From Salinisphaera sp. G21_0 (GTDB lineage Bacteria; Pseudomonadota; Gammaproteobacteria; Pseudomonadales; Endozoicomonadaceae): a stretch of 64,000 nt of DNA. The position numbers were made by a program, and so were the translations under genes. This document shows positions 58,070 to 64,000 of the stretch, piece by piece. The first letter of the stretch is position 1. Each line of letters starts with the position of its first letter. Below the pieces are notes generated by a model, which was given only the letters and a program-made list of their open reading frames with translations, had not been told where the DNA came from and made no database searches. The DNA is taken from assembly GCF_017744115.1 (NCBI RefSeq), contig NZ_JAGHQW010000034.1, positions 1 through 64,000 of the forward strand, given 5' to 3'.

Positions 58070-61000
58070 ATGGACAAAACAACCAATGAAGTTAGCCATT
58101 ATCACTCATTTCCAAATCAAACAATAACCCATTCTTCATTACATCCGGCGGGAGACAAAAGGAAAGCATCAGTTTTTCCCGGTGACAAGGCAGCGCCTGA
58201 GCAGCCTTCAGCACAGCGATCAAGATTAATAGAACCCCAAAAAGTCCCAACGCCTGACTTAGGACAAAGGACGACAGCCGCCTGTCAAGCTACCTCTCAC
58301 TTTCAAAGCGATCACTCCACCGCCCGCTCAACGGATCAGGAAGCGGTCCATCAGAGCCTGAGCACCGGTGAGTTCTTTTTTGCCAATACTCCGTTAACCC
58401 AACAGCGAATTATTGATCAATTACGCCATGAACAGTCGGCAACCTATTGCATTCGCGCGCTGGATGATCTGGAAAAACACGGCCTGATGCAACAAACCTG
58501 GCTAGAGGGCGGCCAATTACAAAAAGCAGAAGGCCGACTGTTTACGGATGAGCCGATGACCCTGATTTTTGACCTGACCACCATGACACCCGGTGATATC
58601 GCCAGTTTTAATGACCTTCTTCAGGTGGGGCCCAAGTGTAACGATAAACCACTGGGCGACCGGGTCCGGCGGGTATTTCTGGTCAACCAGGGGATGCTGG
58701 ACGGGAGCCAGCCCGCCAACCCCGATCTCTGGCGCAGATTGGGGCAAATGCCGGAAAAGGTGGTAGCAGAAGCCGACTATATTACCGATTCGGTCACCGA
58801 CGAAACCTTGCTGGCCCAAAAAACCACGGAAGACATCCCGGCTAATGTCCCCCTCATCACCATCGACTTTGCCACCACCGACAACTGGTACCACCAACTG
58901 TTTGGTGGTATCAACCTCAATGATCGGGGTCAGCTGTTTTTTTCTGAAGGGGCCCTGGCCAACCTGAAAGAGAATACCCACCTGGTGTTTAACAACGCAC
59001 CATGGGACGACACTGGCTTTCAGACAGCCCTGGCAACGGCCATACGGGTTGGCGGATTTACCGCCAACCGGCAATGGGTCAGGCTGCCTGAACAGATATC
59101 CCTGTCCGTAGCGCATATCTGTGCCACCGAACTCAATGCCCGGAAAGACCAGACGATCAGCGACAGCACCGTTTTTTGTCCCCAAAGCCCGTTTGTGGTG
59201 ATTAACGGCAGCTCAATCGAGCGTCTCAAAGGCCATGTGATGATAGATGGTACTACCGTTGTGCAAACAGATATGCTCGCTAACCTGCTGCAAGGTTGCA
59301 GGCAACTGGTGCTTACTGGCGAGCTGGATGACAAACAGTGGTTATGGTTATTGTGCCAATTGGAGGAATTACCGGAGAGTAAAAGACCACGGTTGTTTGC
59401 CAATTTGCCAACCGATTTGTTGCTTCCTGCAAGGGCTGGCCACTGGCCAACCACGGGAGCCTGCAACCCACACTGCGTCACTTTCACCTATCAGATCAAC
59501 CCCGGGGATACCCTGGAGTCCCTGCAACAGGTCAACCTCACCAGCCAGAACCGTTTCACCTTTTCCCTGACCAACAGTCCACTGTTGGCTGCCCTGGTCA
59601 ATGGGACGCCAACTACCCTGTATGGTCTGGAGCGCAACAAGGAATTGGCTGCCAACCTGGAAACCCTGTTATTGCCTGCCCCTTACCTGTTTATTCATGG
59701 GCACAAGATTGATCTGCCAAAGGCACGGGCCACATTCATGAACCCCCCGGGGCAGCAAGCCACCGGCTCAGCATTGATCAACGCCCTGCTTAACGTTTCC
59801 GACAGCCAACCACCTGCACCGGAAAACCCGGTCTATTCCCTGCTGATGTCACTGCCCCAATCCCGTCAAAGGAACTATCCGGACAGGCCGCCCTGGACCG
59901 GGGAGGATTTTCAGTATCGGTTTGAGCAACAGGCCGAGGCAGAACGTCTGCTGGATGGTAGCCCCGGGCTTTTGCCCTGCCATCAACGCCAAGCCTTGCA
60001 TGTGCTGTTGGCCAAGGCGTATCGGGGCGATCCGAAGATTTACAGTTTCATCAAGGCGAAAATTGCCTGCTACTATCCGGATCAACCCGCCGACAACCGT
60101 GCCGACCGATCCGCCCTGGAGCGCTGGCTGACCCACCACCCGGCCCCGGAACTGAGGCACATCAAGGCCGACTTCTGGATGCTGGCCCGGCATTGTCCGG
60201 TCACTGTACACCAAGGTATCAAAGCACCGGATGACATAGATAACATCAGGGTGAAACAGCTGGCCATCTATGTGGTCGTCGCTGCCCACCCGGCATGGCA
60301 GCGGCCACTGGCACAGCGATTGGGGGTCGACCTGAGGCGGGCCCGGCAAAAACGCTTTTTTGACGGGAATGTGCGCTCAACCTTAAAAGATACCCTGATC
60401 GCTCACCGGCTATCACTCAAGCAAGACACCATCATCAGCCAAACGGCCGGGACGCTGGAGAGCCAGATTGCTGCAATTCTGATGGGGGATCAGACCGATC
60501 AACTGAAATCACAACAGATCCGGGAGGTACTGGCCACTGCCTTTGTTAATGATCAGTTGCCAGTGCAGTGTCAGGATCTGCCCGATGCCCTCCTTGCCCG
60601 GCAGCGCCATAACCGGTCCCGGCAGGAGCGGCGTCTGGTGCATTTGGCCCGGAGGGTCCGGGAGCATCCCGTGGTGTTCCTGCAGGGCGAGGCCGGAGCC
60701 GGCAAGACCTTTATGGCCAGGGCCATTGCCGCCAAGGCTGGTTATCCAGCCTGTCAGGTGCTTCAGCTTGGGCCCAACCACACCCGAGAAGCCCTGTTTG
60801 GTGGGCAACAGCTGGTCAGTTATCCAACCGGCAATGGAGCGGTGGATCACTGCACCGAATTTCGCGAAGGGCCACTGCTGCAGTGGGCATTATCGGACAA
60901 TCCGCCCCTGCTGGTGCTTGATGAAGCCAACCTGGTGCCAGAGGGCCTGCTTGCGCCCCTGGCCGGTTTAACCCGGCAACCGCCGGTGCTCCATTATCAG

Positions 61001-64000
61001 GGCCGGGAATACAGACTCAACGAACACCAACAGCACCGGATTATTCTCACCGGTAATCCGGATCATTATTCGGGGCGGCACCTGGATAACACGTTGAAAT
61101 CACGGATTCCCACCTTCTTCTACAACCCCTTGCCAGACACCGTTCTGGCCAACGCCATCATTCTGCCCAACCTGCCGGAGGCCTGGCCTGATCACCTGAA
61201 ACACCAGACCTGTGACCGGCTATTAACCCTGTACAACCAGTTCCGCGAGCTGCTGGACCAGACCACACCCAGAGATATCATCGATGTGCTGGCTACCGTT
61301 CGCCAGATTCTCCGTCACTGTTCCACTACCGAAGACACGCCAGCGCAAGTCAACGCCCTGATCAGGCGGGCATTTATGGACAGCCTGGCCGGTGCTGTAA
61401 CCACGGAATACCAGCAACGGCTGAACACCCTCAACGTCTGGTACCAGGGCCAGTTCAAGGAAGATCCGTCCCTTTTGGCGGGGGTTGACTGCAGCTTTAC
61501 TGATTTTATCCAACGACTGCAGGCCGCCAACCCCGATGGTGACTTCTCTGCGGAGCCTGTCCGGCAACTGGTCTACCGCTACTGGCAAAGTCTGGACAAG
61601 GATGACTCGGGACGCACTGCCATGCTGGTGGAAGGGCCGGCAGGCTGGGGCAAGGATTTTGTGCTGGGCAGAACCATCCGGCTCTGGCAACAACAAGAGA
61701 GGAAGCAACGGCCAGTACGCCCGTTTGTCCATATCAATGCCAACCCGAACCAGTGGAGCAATCTGGCCGAGAGCGTTAAACAGGCCATGAGCCAGGGGCA
61801 ACTGATCGCCATCAGTGAGCTTAACCTGATTCCCAGCCACTATGCAGAAGGGTTGCTGAATGATGTATTGACCGGCCATGCAGCACCGGGGTTCCGCCTG
61901 TTTGCCACCATCAATCCCGGCTATTTTGTCGGACGGGAAGCACTGAGCAAGGCCCTGACCAGCCGCTGCACCCAAATCAGGCTGGCTGCCCTTGACCCGG
62001 AAGACCTGGCAAGGCTGGTGCAGGGATTGCCCGAGATACCCGACGGGTTGCCCCAATGGCTGGCGGGTCACTTCCACCAACTATCCACAGCACTGCATCA
62101 GCAGAACTGCCCGGTGCAACTGTCACTGGACGACCTGTTCAGCAGTGCCCGGCATCTGGCCAGTCAGAGGCCTGAACAGTGGTATCAGGCCTTGCAAAAA
62201 CACCTGTCACTGCCCTTTCGCGCCTTGCAGACACTGCTGCCTCCGCTGCTGGAGGATGCAGCACGCCTGGAACGAATCAAGCAGGAAGAACAACGGCGCC
62301 GGGCCCTTGAGGCCAGCGCTAATAGCATGCCCGGACTGTTGACGCCCATCACGGTAACATTCGGGCCTGTACCCCGTTGTCATGACCGTGAAATCACAGT
62401 GACACCGGAGGCAACAGCTCAGAACGTCATGACGATTGTGCATGCCATGCAACAAGGCCCGGAGATCAGCCGCAAGAGCGGGTCAACGGTAAAGCGAAAA
62501 AAAACCAGTCATTTGGCTTACCCTTCCGCATTTGGCGATATTGTGGCTCCCCGCCACTATAAGGTCACCAGATACTTCCCCAAACACCCTTACGATGCCT
62601 GCCAATATCGTCTCTCTTTTCTCCAGACCCGTCTGGATGAAGACGGCCAGTTGCGCAACTACCCCATCGACTGGACAAATGGCACGATAACCTCTGTGGC
62701 AGGATGGCCTGGTGATCTCGTCTGGCGAACCGACCTTGAAGCCGATGAACTGCCCGGCAAGTTTACGCTGATCCTGAATAACCAATGGCAGCCCCTGCCT
62801 GCCCTGACGTCCAAAGACCAGCTCCGGGCACTGCGCTGCACCCCGGACACCCCCATTGAGCTGGCCCGAAGCGAGCTGACAGGGCAACTGTTAATCAAAA
62901 GTAAGGCATCCTCAGCGTCACCGGTAACGGTGGACTTTATCATTGCCCGCGGGCAAACCTATTTTACCCGACTGAGACCGGGCGACCGGCTTACATTACA
63001 AGAGGGATTGTGCAGTCAACGGCTTGCAGATCTCCTGGCAGAGAAGATTTTTTACTCCGGAACCAACACCTGCGAAGCCTATGCAGAGCTGCATGACATT
63101 GATGGGATCTTGGATATCCCGCAACGACTCAATGCGTTGATGGGTTGGCTGGATACATTTTCCGATAGCAAAAATGTGACCGGGCAAGATGAACAGCTGT
63201 TGCTGAATATGCTCAGGGAGAAACAAGGGGTTTGCCGACACAAGGCGATGATCTTCCAGGTACTCTGCCACTATTGGGGTATTCCAGCCCGGCAAGTAGA
63301 GAATGCTTCGCACCGTTTTGTTGAGATCAGCCCCGATGGCGGCCACACCTGGCGACAATACCAACTCGGTGGCGGCGGACGGGCCACTGCAGATATCACA
63401 GAACCCGACTGGGGGGAGTATCGTCAACCAGACTTTTCCAAGCTGAAGCGGCCCACTAAAAGTGGGTATGCCCATTCCGACCAATTGATCGATTCACCGG
63501 GAGTTTCGTTGAAGCTCAAAATTGATTATTGTCTTTCTCATCTTACATGTGAATTACAGCAAAACCAAAACGGCTCAGTTTCGACTGAGCTTATGCACAA
63601 ATTTAAAGATATCTACTCTGAATTCCACAGAGAACCTTTAGGCTCCAGCCTTGACAAAGATTTGCCGAATAATTGGGGGATACTATTATCGCCACAAATG
63701 TTTTACCGGTTTGGTGAAAACATACAAGACTGGGAACATATCATAGAAAAAAGCGCTTGGTATATGGCAGATGTTAAAGGCAATATCGGTACGAAAAAAT
63801 TTTTAATTACCCAGTGTCTGCCGGAATTATGTCACCTGTTACATACACAAAAGCCTGATGTGCACTATTTGAACTGGCTATGTGATCTTTACCGCTCAGC
63901 GCCTCAATTTCTGAAATATGCACTATTGGCTATCTTACAGACGTTCTCTGGGTCCTGTGACTCCTGTCAGTTAAAAGACCGGGTAAAATTATTGCTTGGG
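58070..64000 (+). CDS. Giant protein with two dynein/midasin-like AAA+ modules and a transglutaminase-like domain (open at right edge)
   Basis: The frame from ATG 58070 is open for 1977 codons to the window edge. Residues 1-100 are polar. Residues ~100-800 are a unique region I cannot assign. AAA module 1 has Walker A GEAGAGKT (873-880), Walker B LLVLDEAN (Asp951, Glu952) and the sensor/arginine region LTGNPDHYSGRHLDNTLKSR. AAA module 2 has a degenerate Walker A GPAGWGKD (1189-1196) and IAISELN where Walker B should be, but keeps FATINPGYFVGREALSKALT then SRC, like midasin and dynein. A charged helix (~1390-1420) leads to a transglutaminase-like domain with QGVCRHKAMIFQVL (Cys1722) and ASHRFVEI (His1748); the usual third residue Asp is not obvious. 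No signal peptide. Function unknown. Confidence 0.85.
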   Translation, partial: MDKTTNEVSHYHSFPNQTITHSSLHPAGDKRKASVFPGDKAAPEQPSAQRSRLIEPQKVPTPDLGQRTTAACQATSHFQSDHSTARSTDQEAVHQSLSTGEFFFANTPLTQQRIIDQLRHEQSATYCIRALDDLEKHGLMQQTWLEGGQLQKAEGRLFTDEPMTLIFDLTTMTPGDIASFNDLLQVGPKCNDKPLGDRVRRVFLVNQGMLDGSQPANPDLWRRLGQMPEKVVAEADYITDSVTDETLLAQKTTEDIPANVPLITIDFATTDNWYHQLFGGINLNDRGQLFFSEGALANLKENTHLVFNNAPWDDTGFQTALATAIRVGGFTANRQWVRLPEQISLSVAHICATELNARKDQTISDSTVFCPQSPFVVINGSSIERLKGHVMIDGTTVVQTDMLANLLQGCRQLVLTGELDDKQWLWLLCQLEELPESKRPRLFANLPTDLLLPARAGHWPTTGACNPHCVTFTYQINPGDTLESLQQVNLTSQNRFTFSLTNSPLLAALVNGTPTTLYGLERNKELAANLETLLLPAPYLFIHGHKIDLPKARATFMNPPGQQATGSALINALLNVSDSQPPAPENPVYSLLMSLPQSRQRNYPDRPPWTGEDFQYRFEQQAEAERLLDGSPGLLPCHQRQALHVLLAKAYRGDPKIYSFIKAKIACYYPDQPADNRADRSALERWLTHHPAPELRHIKADFWMLARHCPVTVHQGIKAPDDIDNIRVKQLAIYVVVAAHPAWQRPLAQRLGVDLRRARQKRFFDGNVRSTLKDTLIAHRLSLKQDTIISQTAGTLESQIAAILMGDQTDQLKSQQIREVLATAFVNDQLPVQCQDLPDALLARQRHNRSRQERRLVHLARRVREHPVVFLQGEAGAGKTFMARAIAAKAGYPACQVLQLGPNHTREALFGGQQLVSYPTGNGAVDHCTEFREGPLLQWALSDNPPLLVLDEANLVPEGLLAPLAGLTRQPPVLHYQGREYRLNEHQQHRIILTGNPDHYSGRHLDNTLKSRIPTFFYNPLPDTVLANAIILPNLPEAWPDHLKHQTCDRLLTLYNQFRELLDQTTPRDIIDVLATVRQILRHCSTTEDTPAQVNALIRRAFMDSLAGAVTTEYQQRLNTLNVWYQGQFKEDPSLLAGVDCSFTDFIQRLQAANPDGDFSAEPVRQLVYRYWQSLDKDDSGRTAMLVEGPAGWGKDFVLGRTIRLWQQQERKQRPVRPFVHINANPNQWSNLAESVKQAMSQGQLIAISELNLIPSHYAEGLLNDVLTGHAAPGFRLFATINPGYFVGREALSKALTSRCTQIRLAALDPEDLARLVQGLPEIPDGLPQWLAGHFHQLSTALHQQNCPVQLSLDDLFSSARHLASQRPEQWYQALQKHLSLPFRALQTLLPPLLEDAARLERIKQEEQRRRALEASANSMPGLLTPITVTFGPVPRCHDREITVTPEATAQNVMTIVHAMQQGPEISRKSGSTVKRKKTSHLAYPSAFGDIVAPRHYKVTRYFPKHPYDACQYRLSFLQTRLDEDGQLRNYPIDWTNGTITSVAGWPGDLVWRTDLEADELPGKFTLILNNQWQPLPALTSKDQLRALRCTPDTPIELARSELTGQLLIKSKASSASPVTVDFIIARGQTYFTRLRPGDRLTLQEGLCSQRLADLLAEKIFYSGTNTCEAYAELHDIDGILDIPQRLNALMGWLDTFSDSKNVTGQDEQLLLNMLREKQGVCRHKAMIFQVLCHYWGIPARQVENASHRFVEISPDGGHTWRQYQLGGGGRATADITEPDWGEYRQPDFSKLKRPTKSGYAHSDQLIDSPGVSLKLKIDYCLSHLTCELQQNQNGSVSTELMHKFKDIYSEFHREPLGSSLDKDLPNNWGILLSPQMFYRFGENIQDWEHIIEKSAWYMADVKGNIGTKKFLITQCLPELCHLLHTQKPDVHYLNWLCDLYRSAPQFLKYALLAILQTFSGSCDSCQLKDRVKLLLG

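Noticed and set aside
61223-62080. 285-residue minus-strand frame inside the giant gene
   Set aside because: Antisense to the second AAA module, where the plus-strand frame is continuous and motif-bearing.

Overview
The window is about 50% GC and densely coded. It looks like a host-associated marine gammaproteobacterium. The best guess is Endozoicomonas (Oceanospirillales). That is an inference from four things seen here: a protein with 38-residue tandem repeats, a leucine-rich-repeat NEL-type E3 ubiquitin ligase effector, a giant AAA+/transglutaminase-like protein, and many small palindromic mobile elements among ordinary gammaproteobacterial metabolic operons.

Layout. 1-1027 (minus): 5'-portion of a repeat protein running off the left edge. 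1151-2158: an IS66 transposase tail joined through a 209-bp MITE to a broken orphan gene. 2314-5262 (minus): pntAB transhydrogenase. 6066-8465 (minus): glpFK. 8862-13047 (plus): glpABC anaerobic glycerol-3-phosphate dehydrogenase, followed by a 56-codon stump of glpR cut at its DNA-recognition helix. 13325-16257: two paralogous TetR regulators around an orphan gene. 16238-22872: a complete agmatine deiminase pathway. An antiporter, aguA, a second permease and a TetR gene lie on minus; ptcA and arcC lie on plus. The divergent promoter region carries an FNR-type box on each side.

23058-39868 is an accessory block. It holds an acyl-CoA ligase, the NEL effector, an aldehyde dehydrogenase, a ChoD-like GMC oxidase, two LysR regulators, an Old-Yellow-Enzyme-type reductase, a hot-dog thioesterase, two small tautomerase-like proteins, a sterol desaturase/fatty acid hydroxylase, rubredoxin and rubredoxin reductase. 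Together these could oxidise a lipid or sterol alcohol through aldehyde and acid to a CoA ester.

39993-51806 is a complete glucuronide utilisation locus: OprD-type porin, beta-glucuronidase, GPH symporter, then uxaC-uxuB-uxuA-kdgK-kdgA-uxuR, with a UxuR/ExuR-like operator on the uxaC promoter. 52218-57737 is a five-gene family-5 (Dpp/Opp type) ABC importer with another FNR-type promoter. 58070 to the right edge is one open reading frame of at least 1977 codons, with two dynein/midasin-like AAA+ modules and a transglutaminase-like domain.

Four FNR-type boxes (glp, both agmatine promoters, ABC importer) suggest a shared switch towards oxygen-poor life on glycerol phosphate, agmatine and host glycans. 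Three of them sit at about -41.5 from a good -10 box. Four mobile-element families are recognisable by terminal inverted repeats, and two of these have clear target-site duplications.
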